64,000 bases of DNA from Sulfurospirillum sp. (lineage in GTDB: Bacteria > Campylobacterota > Campylobacteria > Campylobacterales > Sulfurospirillaceae): positions 1 to 64,000 of the forward strand of contig JACUTU010000005.1 in the NCBI GenBank assembly GCA_014859685.1, read 5' to 3'. The position numbers and the translations under genes are program-made. Within the stretch, counting starts at the first letter, position 1. Each line of letters opens with the position of its first letter. Below, piece by piece: positions 17,167-27,559 of the stretch. The notes beneath the pieces are model-generated. The model was not told the DNA's origin. It searched no databases and saw nothing but the letters and a program-made list of their open reading frames with translations.

Positions 17167-19107
17167 TTGGCACTTTTAGATTTATTGGGGATTAGTAAGG
17201 CGTATGACGCGCAAAAGCTACTTAATGGAGTAGATTTTTTTATCAATAAGGGTGAGCGGATCGCTATCATCGGAAAAAATGGTGGTGGTAAGAGTACACT
17301 TATGAAAATTATCAATGGCACGCTTGAAGCTGATGAGGGCAGACGCATACTGTCGCATGGATGCAAAGTGGAGATGCTTGATCAAAGCCCTCGTTTTGAT
17401 GATGCTATCAGTGTAAAGCAAGCGATAGAAAATGAACTCAAAGAACTCAAAGATGCAAAAATTGCTTACGATAGCGTGAATGTCCAGCTACAACAAGATT
17501 TTGCCAATACGCAATTACTCAAAAAACATGAGGAACTTACTAACTTTTTAGATTTGCACAATGCTTGGAACTTGGATGACAAAATTCAAAGAGTTTTGCA
17601 AGAGTTTGATCTTGTGGAGTTTGAGCATACAGCCGTTTCAATGCTTAGTGGTGGTGAACAAAGACGCGTAACGCTTGCTGGATTGCTCTTGAAGAAACCA
17701 GATATTTTACTTCTTGATGAACCTACAAATCACTTAGATGTCTATATGGTTGCTTTCTTGGAAGAGATTCTTTTAAAAGAAAAATTTACTCTTGTTTTTA
17801 TCTCACATGATCGCTATTTTATAGACAATTTAGCCACAAGAACGCTTGAGATTGATGATTGTGTATTGCGGAGTTTTCAAGGTGGATACAAAGAGTATTT
17901 GAGTGCCAAAGATGCACTTTTAGCATCTTTGAAAAAAACACACGAAGTACTTGTTAAAAATCTTAAAAGTGAAGAGGAGTGGCTTAGACGCGGTGTTAAA
18001 GCACGGCTCAAGCGAAATGAAGGGAGAAAGCAGCGGGTTTTTGAACTACGAGATGCAGCGAAAAAAAATCCAGCACTTATCAATAAAATCAAACTACAAC
18101 TTGAACGGGAGCAAAAAAATTTTAATCAAGAACATTCACAAAACCGTCAAAAAATGCTTTTTGAAATGTATGATATCTGTAAAAAACTAGGTGACAAAGA
18201 GCTTATTGACAAGTTTACATGTAGAATATTGCAAAAAGATCGCATCGCTATCGTAGGCAAAAATGGTGCTGGAAAATCAACTTTATTAAAGATTCTTTTG
18301 CAAGAAATGCCTATTGATAGCGGCGTTTTGAAGATAGGAGATTTTCGTATAGGGTACTTTGATCAGCAACGCACTGTGCTTGATGATGCAAAAAATCTTA
18401 TAGAAACTTTTTGCCCAAATGGTGGTGATAGAGTTCTCGTGCGTGGTAGTAATATGCATGTTTTTGGATACTTGAAAAATTTTCTTTTTCCAAAAGAAGA
18501 TCTCAATAAAAAGATAGGCATCTTGAGCGGTGGAGAAAAAAACAGAGTTGCATTGGCACTTCTTTTTACCAAAGAGTATGATTGTTTAATCCTTGATGAG
18601 CCGACAAATGATCTTGATATTCCTACTATCAACATCCTTGAGGAGTATATTCAAAGCTTTCAAGGTGCTGTTATCTTTGTAAGCCATGATCGCTATTTTG
18701 TTGATAAGATTGCAAAAAAACTTTTTATCTTTGAGGGCAATGGTAAGATAGCTGAAAGTTATCAAGAGTATAGCGAATATCTTGAAATTGAAAAAGAGAT
18801 AGCTTCTTTAAATCTCTTACATGTAAGCTCTATGGAAGAGAAAAAAGACACACGAATCCAAAGTGAAAAAAGTCCTACGAAACTGAGTTACAAAGAAAAA
18901 ACCGAATATGAAACCTTGCCTCAAACGATTCAAAAACTTGAAGATGAGATAGCAAAGATAAAAAAATGCCTCTATAACCCTGATTGTTATGAAGAATTTG
19001 GCATCGTAGAGTTGAGTAAAAAGTTAGAATCCAAAGAAAAGGAACTCGAACCATTGATAGAGCGGTATCTCCAAATCGAAGAGAAGATAGAGTTATTGCA
19101 AGGTTGA
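17167..19107 (+). CDS. uup: ABC-F family ATPase, Uup-like
   Basis: Soluble ABC-F protein with two tandem ATPase domains and no membrane segments. Domain 1 has GKNGGGKST, LSGGEQRR and DEPTNHLD; domain 2 has GKNGAGKST, LSGGEKNR and DEPTNDLD. A C-terminal coiled coil (roughly the last 80 residues) is typical of Uup, which acts on ribosomes or nucleic acids. I chose the TTG at 17167 (GGAG five bases upstream; product starts MALLDLLGISKAY) over the GTG at 17131, because the sequence there, GTGCATAACATCAG, is shared with a non-coding locus near 54388. Convergent with the histidine kinase gene that follows. Confidence 0.92.
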   Translation: MALLDLLGISKAYDAQKLLNGVDFFINKGERIAIIGKNGGGKSTLMKIINGTLEADEGRRILSHGCKVEMLDQSPRFDDAISVKQAIENELKELKDAKIAYDSVNVQLQQDFANTQLLKKHEELTNFLDLHNAWNLDDKIQRVLQEFDLVEFEHTAVSMLSGGEQRRVTLAGLLLKKPDILLLDEPTNHLDVYMVAFLEEILLKEKFTLVFISHDRYFIDNLATRTLEIDDCVLRSFQGGYKEYLSAKDALLASLKKTHEVLVKNLKSEEEWLRRGVKARLKRNEGRKQRVFELRDAAKKNPALINKIKLQLEREQKNFNQEHSQNRQKMLFEMYDICKKLGDKELIDKFTCRILQKDRIAIVGKNGAGKSTLLKILLQEMPIDSGVLKIGDFRIGYFDQQRTVLDDAKNLIETFCPNGGDRVLVRGSNMHVFGYLKNFLFPKEDLNKKIGILSGGEKNRVALALLFTKEYDCLILDEPTNDLDIPTINILEEYIQSFQGAVIFVSHDRYFVDKIAKKLFIFEGNGKIAESYQEYSEYLEIEKEIASLNLLHVSSMEEKKDTRIQSEKSPTKLSYKEKTEYETLPQTIQKLEDEIAKIKKCLYNPDCYEEFGIVELSKKLESKEKELEPLIERYLQIEEKIELLQG

Positions 19108-19204
19108 TGTACTATACATTTTCTCTCATAATCCACTTGTGATAAGTTTATGAAGATATATGTATTTTATGCTTTTGAGCATCTTACATGTAGTCGTTTT
19201 GGAA

Positions 19205-22144
19205 TTACTCTTTTATCTTCCAATGCTCCATGATTTCAATCGCTTTGGCATAGTCAAGGGCATTTAGAGCCTTGTCCCATTCGCTGAGAAGCTTTGCATC
19301 TACCCTATTTTCAAGTGTTGCAAGGATGTCATTTTGCACTTGTGGTTCTAAAAGTTCCGCATCTTGCATATATTTTTTGAGTGCATCTAATCTTTGAAAA
19401 AGTTTTGTATCACTGAGGATTTTTTGCTCATGTATGGTATCTAATTTGAGTGAATTTAGATGTGCTATGAGTGCATTTATGGCATCTTGCAACTCTGCAT
19501 TGCTTTGTGAATCTATAGTTTTTCCCTCTTTATACAGTGCATCGATGTGGATACAGATCAATGAGAGTCTTGTAGCTCCTAAATTGCCACTCACACCTTT
19601 GAGCGTATGTATAAGTGTCCTAGCTTCAGATAAATCTTCTTTGATAGTTTTGCAAATATCTTTAAACTCATTTTGAAGTTGTGTTAAAAATTGCTTTAAA
19701 AGTTTATGGTACAAAACGATATCCCCATCAAAAACTATATCTAAATGCTTATCGTTGATATTTGCTTTTGCATCTTGTAGCTTGTGAGGTTTTTCAAGTT
19801 GATTTTCTTGTGTGCTATGCTGCATATTTTTACAAAATCTATAAATAATTTCATACATTTTTTTTGAACTTATCGGTTTAATAAGATATTCATTCATCCC
19901 TACATGTAAGGCCTCAGTCTTGTCTTCTTTACTAGCAGAGGCACTAAGGGCTATTATCGGCACGGTTTTGTTTATCTCTCGTATCGCACTAGCAGCTTCG
20001 TATCCGCCCATAATTGGCATATGAATATCCATCAATATACAATCATACTTTTGGGGATCTTTGCGATACAATGCTACGCCCTCCATCCCATTATCTGCAA
20101 TTGCTACGCGAACTCCTTGTCGCTCAAGCATTGCTTTTGTAACTTTTTGATTGATACTGTTATCTTCAAAGAGTAAAACTTCTAATCCATGGAGATCCAT
20201 ATCTGCTTTTATTTGTTGGTGTTCATGTAAATGCCTAAGCTGTTTATCTTCTTGGACAACCTCAAGCTCAATCTCAAAACCAAAAGTCGAACCAACACCT
20301 TTTTGCGTGCTTACATGTAAGCTTCCACCCATAGCAGCAACAAGGTGCTTGGCTATACTCAAACCCAAACCTGTGCCACCAAATCTTCTAGTTGTAGAAC
20401 TATCAGCTTGCTCAAAAGGCTTAAAAATGCGTTCTTGTTCATTTTCAGTCATACCTATACCTGTATCTGTAACTGCAAAAAATATTTTTGCTTTTTGCTC
20501 ATATGTGCTAAGAAGTTTTATATCAAGTTGTACGCTTCCTTGTATTGTAAACTTAAAGGCATTACTTAAAAAATTGCTTAAAATTTGTGAGAGTCGTAAC
20601 TCATCTGCTAGCACAATTTGAGGAAGTTCTTTATCGCAGTTTATCTTGAATGTAACTCCATTTTTCGCTCCAGATTTTGCAAACATTGCTTGGATATTTG
20701 AGACAAAAGATGTGAAGTAAAGAGGTGTTTTTTCGATTTGTACTTTTTCGGCTTCTATCTTTGAAAAATCTAGAATATCGTTAAGAACTCCTAGCAACAT
20801 CTTTGAAGAGGCTTGGACATTTGCGAGATATTCTTGCTGTCTTGCATCAAGCGTTGTATCTTCCAAGAGTTCACTTAAGCCTAGTATCGCATTCATAGGA
20901 GTTCGTATCTCGTGGCTCATATTTGCTAAAAATGATGATTTTGCTTCATTTGCCTTTTGTGCTTTTTCCCTTGCATCAAGTAATTCTTGCTCTTCAAATT
21001 TTTTTTGCGTGATGTCTTGTTGTATTCCGTGCATCAAAAGAGGTTTGCCATCTTCATCCCATTGGCTCACCATACCTCGATCAGCAACCCAAATCCAATG
21101 CCCTTTTTTATGTTTCATACGACATTCTGCAAAGTAATGTTGTACATGTCCATTTAAATGCGACTGCAAGGTATGAGTTAATGTTTCAAAATCATCTGGA
21201 TGTACAAATCGATCCCAAGTTTTTACCGTTGTTGGTTGTAATTCTTCAAGAGCATACCCTAGCATATTTGCCCATTTTTCATTAAATATAATTTCACCTG
21301 TTTGGATATTCCACTCCCAAGTACCAACATTTGTGGCATCGATAATGCTTTGTAATCTTCGCTCATTGTGTACTACTTTCTCTTGTGCGAGTTTTCTATC
21401 GGTGATATCTGTTAGATTCGTACACAAACCATTTATCACTCCATCAATATCTCTTAATACAAATTTGATAACTTCAAAATACCGCAATTGTTTATTACTT
21501 TGCAAAGTTACTTCTAAATGGAGGCTTTCCCCATTTTGCAAAACAGAAGCATCATTTTGTGTAAAATTTTCAACTATCTTGGGAGAAAAAATTTGATCAT
21601 CTTTTTTGCCAAGTACACATTCACTAGCAAGACCTGTTATCTCTTCCCATGAATGATTTATAAACTTATATATGCCGTCTAAATCTTTAATCGATATGGA
21701 GATACTAGAGTTTTCCATAAACTGCGAAAGCAGATGATGCTCTGCTCTTAATTTTTGCTCAAACAATTTTTCCTCGGTGACATCCAAAGCGTTGCCATAC
21801 CAAAGCGTGCTACCATCATCAAGTCGCTCGGGAGTTGAGAAACCACGAAGCCATCTTTCCCCTTTTTTTGGTAAAACAACACGAAAATCAATCTTCCAAT
21901 CGATCATTAATTCTTGTGAAACCAAGATAGAATTGTGAAAATCTTGTTTATCTTGCGGGTGAATTCGTTGGTACATTATCGAAGCGTCATCTTGCATTTG
22001 CTTGCTACTAACCTCAAGAATATCTTCAACATGCTCACTGATAAAAGGACAATACATCCTACCAGATGGGGTAAATCTAAATTGGAAAATGATACCAGGA
22101 ATTTTTTGTGAAAGTTTTTCTAATAGTTCATAGTGTGCTTGCAT
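19205..22144 (-). CDS. Cytoplasmic hybrid histidine kinase: PAS-PAS-PAS-HisKA-HATPase-REC-Hpt
   Basis: 979 residues without a membrane segment. Three PAS-like sensor domains occupy about residues 10-390. The phospho-acceptor His lies in FLANMSHEIRTPMNAI, followed by an HATPase with DTGIGM and GGTGLGLSI. A receiver domain carries the phospho-Asp in LMDIHMP and the conserved Lys in YLIKPIS. The C-terminal Hpt domain has the His in LIHTLKGVSGNLGA. A full intramolecular phosphorelay is therefore present; the final recipient is not. Its gene overlaps the upstream kinase gene by 17 bp, so the two are produced together. Confidence 0.92.
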   Translation of the reverse strand: MQAHYELLEKLSQKIPGIIFQFRFTPSGRMYCPFISEHVEDILEVSSKQMQDDASIMYQRIHPQDKQDFHNSILVSQELMIDWKIDFRVVLPKKGERWLRGFSTPERLDDGSTLWYGNALDVTEEKLFEQKLRAEHHLLSQFMENSSISISIKDLDGIYKFINHSWEEITGLASECVLGKKDDQIFSPKIVENFTQNDASVLQNGESLHLEVTLQSNKQLRYFEVIKFVLRDIDGVINGLCTNLTDITDRKLAQEKVVHNERRLQSIIDATNVGTWEWNIQTGEIIFNEKWANMLGYALEELQPTTVKTWDRFVHPDDFETLTHTLQSHLNGHVQHYFAECRMKHKKGHWIWVADRGMVSQWDEDGKPLLMHGIQQDITQKKFEEQELLDAREKAQKANEAKSSFLANMSHEIRTPMNAILGLSELLEDTTLDARQQEYLANVQASSKMLLGVLNDILDFSKIEAEKVQIEKTPLYFTSFVSNIQAMFAKSGAKNGVTFKINCDKELPQIVLADELRLSQILSNFLSNAFKFTIQGSVQLDIKLLSTYEQKAKIFFAVTDTGIGMTENEQERIFKPFEQADSSTTRRFGGTGLGLSIAKHLVAAMGGSLHVSTQKGVGSTFGFEIELEVVQEDKQLRHLHEHQQIKADMDLHGLEVLLFEDNSINQKVTKAMLERQGVRVAIADNGMEGVALYRKDPQKYDCILMDIHMPIMGGYEAASAIREINKTVPIIALSASASKEDKTEALHVGMNEYLIKPISSKKMYEIIYRFCKNMQHSTQENQLEKPHKLQDAKANINDKHLDIVFDGDIVLYHKLLKQFLTQLQNEFKDICKTIKEDLSEARTLIHTLKGVSGNLGATRLSLICIHIDALYKEGKTIDSQSNAELQDAINALIAHLNSLKLDTIHEQKILSDTKLFQRLDALKKYMQDAELLEPQVQNDILATLENRVDAKLLSEWDKALNALDYAKAIEIMEHWKIKE

Positions 22145-25100
22145 TTACTGTTTGATCCTCTTTTGTTATCTCCATACTCACGACTCTATCTCTTCCTGTT
22201 TCTTTTGCACGATACAATGCTTCATCTGATTTTTTGAGTAGCATATCTTTGCTTATTTTAGCATCCACTGCCTTGTGTGCTAAACCGATGGAGATACTTA
22301 CATGTGAAGCTGATTTTGAGTACTCATGCTTGATGGCCATTGTATCAACAGCATTTTTGAGTGCAGTAGCAATTTCTTGTGCCACTTTATAGCTTGTATT
22401 TTTCAAAATAACTACAAATTCTTCTCCACCATATCTTGCCACTAAATCGCTAGGGCGTTTGAGGTTGCTTATAAGTGCATTTGCAATGAGTTTGAGGCAA
22501 ACATCACCCTCTGCATGTCCGTAGTTGTCATTGTAAGGTTTAAAATAATCCACATCTATCATCATCACGCTTATCATACCACCATCTCTAAGCACCTCTT
22601 TATACACTCTTGCAAAATACACATCAAAATATCCCCGATTTTTTAAACCTGTAAGTGCATCACTCATAGAAAGCTTGGCAAGTGCATCGCTTTTTTGTTT
22701 GAGTTCTATCTCGTGTTTTACTCGCACTTTCACCTTCATAGGGCTGAATGGTTTTGTGACATAATCAGCCGCTCCCAAGCTAAATCCATACGCTTCATCT
22801 TCACTACTATCTTTTGCAGTAACAAACACAATAGGTATATCTTGCGTGAGAGAATTGTTTTTTAGTTCCTTACAAACCGCATAGCCATTCACATGAGGCA
22901 TCACAATATCAAGTAAGATAAGCATCAAATCTTTTGATTCTTTGGCTATTTTGATCGCAGTTTTTCCATCAGTTGCTATCTTAATACGGTAATCTTTTTT
23001 TAGGATATTTGAAAGAGTGTGGATATTTGATGGGGCATCATCCACTATCAAAACGAGCGGCTTTTCTTCTTTTTTGTTAGGGATTGTATCGATCACTTTT
23101 GCTTTGCACAATTGCTGTAGTATTGTATAAAGTTTTGAAGGTTCGATTGGCTTGCTAAGATGTTCATTCATGCCAATGTCTAGTGCTTTTTGACGATCCT
23201 CTATGCCAGCTGCTGCTGTGAGTGCGATAATCAAAACTTCTGTATCAATCTTCCTAATCCGCTTCGTACTCTCATACCCATCAAGAATTGGCATATGGAT
23301 ATCCATAAAGATAGCACAATATAAATGCGGATCACAAGTAAAAAGCTCTACCGCCTCTAAACCATTGTTTGCTATCACTACCTTTGCACCCGTTCGCTCT
23401 AAAATAGCCTTCAGCACTTCTTGATTGACACTATTATCTTCAACTATTAAAAATGTTTGGTTTAAAAACTTTGGAACGCTTACATGTATAGGTTTTTCAT
23501 TTTGTTGCAACTTGAGTGTTTGTTTAAGTACTTTTACGGGCAAAAACAAACAAAAAGTAGAACCTTCACCCTGAATTGAACTTACTTGTATATCTGCATC
23601 TAGTATCTTTGCGAGTTGTTTTACAATACTTAGCCCTAAACCTATGCCTCCAAAACGCCTTGTTGCAGATATATCTGCTTGAGAAAATGGCTCAAAAAGA
23701 TCTGCAAGCTTCTCTTTGTCTATTCCTATGCCCGTATCCTTGATAGCAAATTGCAACAATGCATTATGTGGTTCGAGTTTTTTTACACTCACATGTAAGT
23801 TCACTGTTCCCTCGTAGGTAAATTTGATAGCATTACTTAACAGATTCATAAGGATTTGTTTCACTCGAAATTCATCTATTTCTATCAAATCTGGTACATT
23901 CACATCGCTTGTAAAGCTCAGTTCTAAGTTTTTCGCAGCCGCTTCTTCACTAAAAAGATCTTCCAAATCATAGAGAAATTTTTCAATATGTAATGGTTTT
24001 TTTTCAAGCTGTATTTTGTGTGCTTCGAGTGTTGAAAAATCTAAAATATCATTTACTATATGTAAAAGGAGCTTTGAAGATGTACACAGTTTTTCTAAGA
24101 TGCTGAGTCCATTGGCATCAGATAAATGCTCACGCAAGAGATCTTCAAATCCCATGATAGCGTTGAGTGGTGTTCGCAACTCGTGGCTCATATTTGCTAA
24201 AAATTGAGTTTTGACTTGCAGGGCATTTTGTAACTGTTCAAAAGATTCTTTTGCTTGGGTGTTATCAAAAAAAGCAGTTACCAAAACCGCACCCTCGCCT
24301 TCTCGTATAAGTGGCCTTGCATGTACAACCACAGGAATAATCTTGCCATTCTTGCATATAAAACTTTGATCATCTGAAAAATAAGCTTGTAACTCTTGCA
24401 AAGATTCATATAAAGGGCAATTAGCAAATTTAGTGAAACCATTTTGAGCATGAGTGTGAAATAAAGCATGTGCCTCTTTGCCCAAAATTTCCTCTTTTTT
24501 ATATCCAAGTAAATCACAAGCCGTCTGATTGACTTCAACCACAACACCATCACTCCCTATAACATAAACACCTTTACCAAGCGTATCTAAGATAATGCGT
24601 AACTCCTGCTTTGCTTTGAGATTTTCTTTGGCTCTTTTGCCCGCAAGTACAATCAATCCCGTTATCATAAAAATCAAAATGATACCAATAGAGAGAATAA
24701 TTATAAAATTACGCCATAAATAAATTGGCAGTTCATTAATCTCATAGCTTATCAAATATCCCTCAGCTCTTCCTGAAATGCCTTGCATAGGTAAGAGTGT
24801 TACGCTCATATAAATTTCATCTTGCTTGACAAAAGTTGAAATTGGCTCACCACGATTTATCGCATTTTGCACAGCTGGTGTATGAGCTAAGATAAGGTTT
24901 GCATTTTTTGTCATAATGGAAAGTTGTTTTGGAGAATCAGAAAGACTATAATCAGAATCTTCTATAAAATAATCAGAATGTAAAGACGCGGGCTTGTAGA
25001 GTTTTTTGTTTTCTTCAAAAATTATATTTTCAGCAATTTTCTTATTGATGATATAAGCGTAGTGGGTATTTGGATTGAGTTCTTGAAGCGAATCAAGAAT

Positions 25101-25706
25101 AGCTTTGATGGTTATGCTAGCCTCAACAGTTCCCAAAAAATCGCCCTCATAAAACAAGGGATACACAAAACGATATCCTGATACAACTTTTCCAACCTCA
25201 AATCCTTGAACAAATCTTCGTTCCTCATTGGCGATTTTTACAGATGGTCGTGCCTCAAAAAGATCATCACCAAATTTTTGAGGACTATGAAAACGCAAAA
25301 AACTTTTTCCATCTGGCTCATGAAAATGCAACTGTCTTAAATTCTTTGCATATAAACTCTCATATACATTCATTAAGTTTTCATAGAGCAATTCTCTTGC
25401 GATCTCTTTTTCTTCTCCTTGTGCAAGGACGCCTTGCCTAAAGAGTTCTAGCACAAAAGGAGTGTTGATGGCGATATCAAAAACCTCTTTTGTGACTAAT
25501 TCGTACATTTTCAATGAAAACTGGTAGGCAATATGAAGATTTTCTTGCTTTTTTGCAAGTTCTAAGTTTTCTTGATATGATCTTGTATAATTAAGCCAAC
25601 TTACGATGAGTAAAGATAAGAAGCCTACAAGCAAAACATAAAACAAAAAATAGTTTTTAATACTTTTGTAACTCACACAAAATTCCTTGTTATGTGCAAT
25701 AAACAA
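22128..25706 (-). CDS. Membrane hybrid kinase with GGDEF output: dCache-PAS-HisKA-HATPase-REC-REC-GGDEF
   Basis: 1192 residues. Transmembrane helices near 15-38 and 340-365 bracket a periplasmic Cache-like sensor of about 300 residues. Then come a PAS domain, HisKA with His in FLANMSHELRTPLNAI, HATPase (DTGIGI, GGIGLGLSI), two receivers (IFMDIHMP and ILLDIVMP) and a diguanylate cyclase domain with the intact ARYGGEEF signature. It would couple a periplasmic signal both to phosphotransfer and to c-di-GMP synthesis. The first receiver may exchange phosphate with the Hpt domain of the overlapping downstream kinase; that is inference from gene order. Confidence 0.92.
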   Translation of the reverse strand: MFIAHNKEFCVSYKSIKNYFLFYVLLVGFLSLLIVSWLNYTRSYQENLELAKKQENLHIAYQFSLKMYELVTKEVFDIAINTPFVLELFRQGVLAQGEEKEIARELLYENLMNVYESLYAKNLRQLHFHEPDGKSFLRFHSPQKFGDDLFEARPSVKIANEERRFVQGFEVGKVVSGYRFVYPLFYEGDFLGTVEASITIKAILDSLQELNPNTHYAYIINKKIAENIIFEENKKLYKPASLHSDYFIEDSDYSLSDSPKQLSIMTKNANLILAHTPAVQNAINRGEPISTFVKQDEIYMSVTLLPMQGISGRAEGYLISYEINELPIYLWRNFIIILSIGIILIFMITGLIVLAGKRAKENLKAKQELRIILDTLGKGVYVIGSDGVVVEVNQTACDLLGYKKEEILGKEAHALFHTHAQNGFTKFANCPLYESLQELQAYFSDDQSFICKNGKIIPVVVHARPLIREGEGAVLVTAFFDNTQAKESFEQLQNALQVKTQFLANMSHELRTPLNAIMGFEDLLREHLSDANGLSILEKLCTSSKLLLHIVNDILDFSTLEAHKIQLEKKPLHIEKFLYDLEDLFSEEAAAKNLELSFTSDVNVPDLIEIDEFRVKQILMNLLSNAIKFTYEGTVNLHVSVKKLEPHNALLQFAIKDTGIGIDKEKLADLFEPFSQADISATRRFGGIGLGLSIVKQLAKILDADIQVSSIQGEGSTFCLFLPVKVLKQTLKLQQNEKPIHVSVPKFLNQTFLIVEDNSVNQEVLKAILERTGAKVVIANNGLEAVELFTCDPHLYCAIFMDIHMPILDGYESTKRIRKIDTEVLIIALTAAAGIEDRQKALDIGMNEHLSKPIEPSKLYTILQQLCKAKVIDTIPNKKEEKPLVLIVDDAPSNIHTLSNILKKDYRIKIATDGKTAIKIAKESKDLMLILLDIVMPHVNGYAVCKELKNNSLTQDIPIVFVTAKDSSEDEAYGFSLGAADYVTKPFSPMKVKVRVKHEIELKQKSDALAKLSMSDALTGLKNRGYFDVYFARVYKEVLRDGGMISVMMIDVDYFKPYNDNYGHAEGDVCLKLIANALISNLKRPSDLVARYGGEEFVVILKNTSYKVAQEIATALKNAVDTMAIKHEYSKSASHVSISIGLAHKAVDAKISKDMLLKKSDEALYRAKETGRDRVVSMEITKEDQTVNASTL

Positions 25707-25964
25707 ATAATAAAAAAAACATTTAATTTCATAAGCTTACTTTTTGTGGATTGGAATATTATACTGAAAAAAATATATAAAAGAGATAAAAAAAGTTTAA
25801 TTTTAGAAAGTTTGTGATATTTTTGTGTGTTTTTTACACATAAGTTGTTGTATTTGCAGATTGTCTTTTGTGATAAGTTTTGTAAATCATAGATGAACAA
25901 AAAATCTATAAAACACATAATTTGGAGCGGCCATTGAATTTATGCTAAAAAATTAGAGAATTTT

Positions 25965-25990
25965 GAAGACTCCCTTGCGTGGGAGACTTC
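25965..25990. terminator. Hairpin downstream of purH
   Basis: GAAG-A-CTCCC and GGGAG-A-CTTC form a stem with one A-A mismatch around TTGCGT, ending seven bases from the purH stop. The T-run (GGTTTTT) is on the plus-strand side; on the purH strand the following bases are AAAATTCTC, so this is either an atypical terminator or a 3' stability hairpin. From 25707 to 25964 the sequence is AT-rich leader for the kinase operon with no gene visible. Confidence 0.45.
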
Positions 25991-25996
25991 AGGTTT

Positions 25997-27529
25997 TTAG
26001 TGTAAGAAGTGTCTTGTTCCTGTAAAATACAATGCCATTGCGTATTCATCAGCAGCTTGTATAACTTCGTCATCTCTAATGCTACCGCCTGGCTGGATGA
26101 TGGATTTTACTCCCGCAAGTGCAGCCGCATCGATTGAGTCTCTAAATGGAAAAAATGCTTCACTTGCTAACGCACATCCGTTGATATCTATATCTAAATC
26201 TTTTGCTTTTGTGAGTGCGGCTTTAGCTGCATCGACTCTGCTTGTCATTCCCATGCCGATAGCCACCATCGCAGCATCTTTTACATACACAACGCAGTTT
26301 GATTTAGTAAGCGCCGCAACCTTGTATGCTATTTCAAGATCACTCATCTCTTCTTTACTAGCCACTCTTTTACTTTGTAATGAGGCATCTGTAATTTCGC
26401 TTTGCAAAACTTTATCACTTTGTTGATACACAAAACCGCCATCCACATGTTTAAAATCATAAGCATCATCATTGAGTACGAGTGTTTTACTCTCTTGTGT
26501 AAAAATCTTGATGCGTTTTTTACTTGCAAAAACCTCAAGAGCATCAACATCAACATTGGCAGCAATTATCACTTCTATAAAAATCTCATTGATCTTTTCA
26601 GCTAACTTCTTGTCAAGAGTACCATTGATCGCTACAACTCCACCAAAAGCTGAAATAGGGTCACAACGCAATGCTTTTGTATAAGCATCTAAAAGATCCT
26701 CACCAATGGCAAAACCGCAAGGGTTTGCGTGCTTGATAATCGAAACACAAGGCAACTCTCCAAATGAAGCCGCTATCTTCACCGCACCATTTATATCTGT
26801 CATATTGTTAAAACTAGCTTCACCTTTGAGGGTTTTAAAATTGTTGCTGAAAAAATAATCAAACTCATATAACGCACCTTTTTGGTGTGGATTTTCTCCA
26901 TATCTCGTCTCAAATGCTTTTGTGCCGACTATAAACTGTTTCTCACCAAAGCCGTCATTAAATCGCTCGTTCATATAATTTGCAATCATACTATCATAAG
27001 CAGCAGTATGTTCAAATGCTTTAATCATCAATGACCTGCGAAATTCTAGAGTGTTTTTATCATTCTTGAGTACATCTATCACAGTATCAAAATCATTGAC
27101 ATCTGTTACTATTAAGACAGAATTAAAATTCTTTGCAGCACTTCGCACCATTGCAGGACCGCCGATGTCTATATTTTCCACGATCTCTTCGAAATCATCT
27201 GTGCGACAGATAGTTTCTTTAAAAGGGTACAGATTAACACAAACAAGATCAATCCCTGTAACTCCTAACTCTTTTGCTTGATTGATGTGCGATTCTTTGT
27301 CTCGTCTGTAAAGTATGCCACCATGCACAAAAGGATTGAGCGTTTTCACTCTACCCTCAAAACACTCTGGAAATTTTGTAACTGCATCGATCTCGATAGC
27401 CTTCACGCCCTCTTGATGTAAAAGCTTAAAAGTACCGCCAGTTGAAACTATCTCATATCCTAAAGATTCCAAATCCTTAGCAAACTCTACCACACCCGTT
27501 TTGTCGCTCACGCTAATTAATGCTCTCAA
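25997..27529 (-). CDS. purH: Bifunctional AICAR formyltransferase/IMP cyclohydrolase
   Basis: Catalyses the last two steps of IMP synthesis. The 510 residues have an N-terminal IMP cyclohydrolase/MGS-like domain starting [18 protein letters not shown], and a C-terminal transformylase domain with [13 protein letters not shown], the KHANPCGFA motif (Lys-His catalytic pair) and FFPFRDSID. The start is TTG, preceded by AAGGG eight bases upstream. A perfect TTACATGTAA (27539-27548) lies just before that binding site. The gene follows the TerB/DnaJ gene by 30 bp, in a unit with purL. Confidence 0.96.
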   Translation of the reverse strand: MRALISVSDKTGVVEFAKDLESLGYEIVSTGGTFKLLHQEGVKAIEIDAVTKFPECFEGRVKTLNPFVHGGILYRRDKESHINQAKELGVTGIDLVCVNLYPFKETICRTDDFEEIVENIDIGGPAMVRSAAKNFNSVLIVTDVNDFDTVIDVLKNDKNTLEFRRSLMIKAFEHTAAYDSMIANYMNERFNDGFGEKQFIVGTKAFETRYGENPHQKGALYEFDYFFSNNFKTLKGEASFNNMTDINGAVKIAASFGELPCVSIIKHANPCGFAIGEDLLDAYTKALRCDPISAFGGVVAINGTLDKKLAEKINEIFIEVIIAANVDVDALEVFASKKRIKIFTQESKTLVLNDDAYDFKHVDGGFVYQQSDKVLQSEITDASLQSKRVASKEEMSDLEIAYKVAALTKSNCVVYVKDAAMVAIGMGMTSRVDAAKAALTKAKDLDIDINGCALASEAFFPFRDSIDAAALAGVKSIIQPGGSIRDDEVIQAADEYAMALYFTGTRHFLH

Positions 27530-27559
27530 ATTTTACCCTTACATGTAAGTTTATAGTTT

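Noticed and set aside
20151-20621. 156-codon plus-strand frame opposite the hybrid kinase
   Set aside because: It is antisense to a well-supported HATPase/receiver region and shows no domain; a shadow frame.
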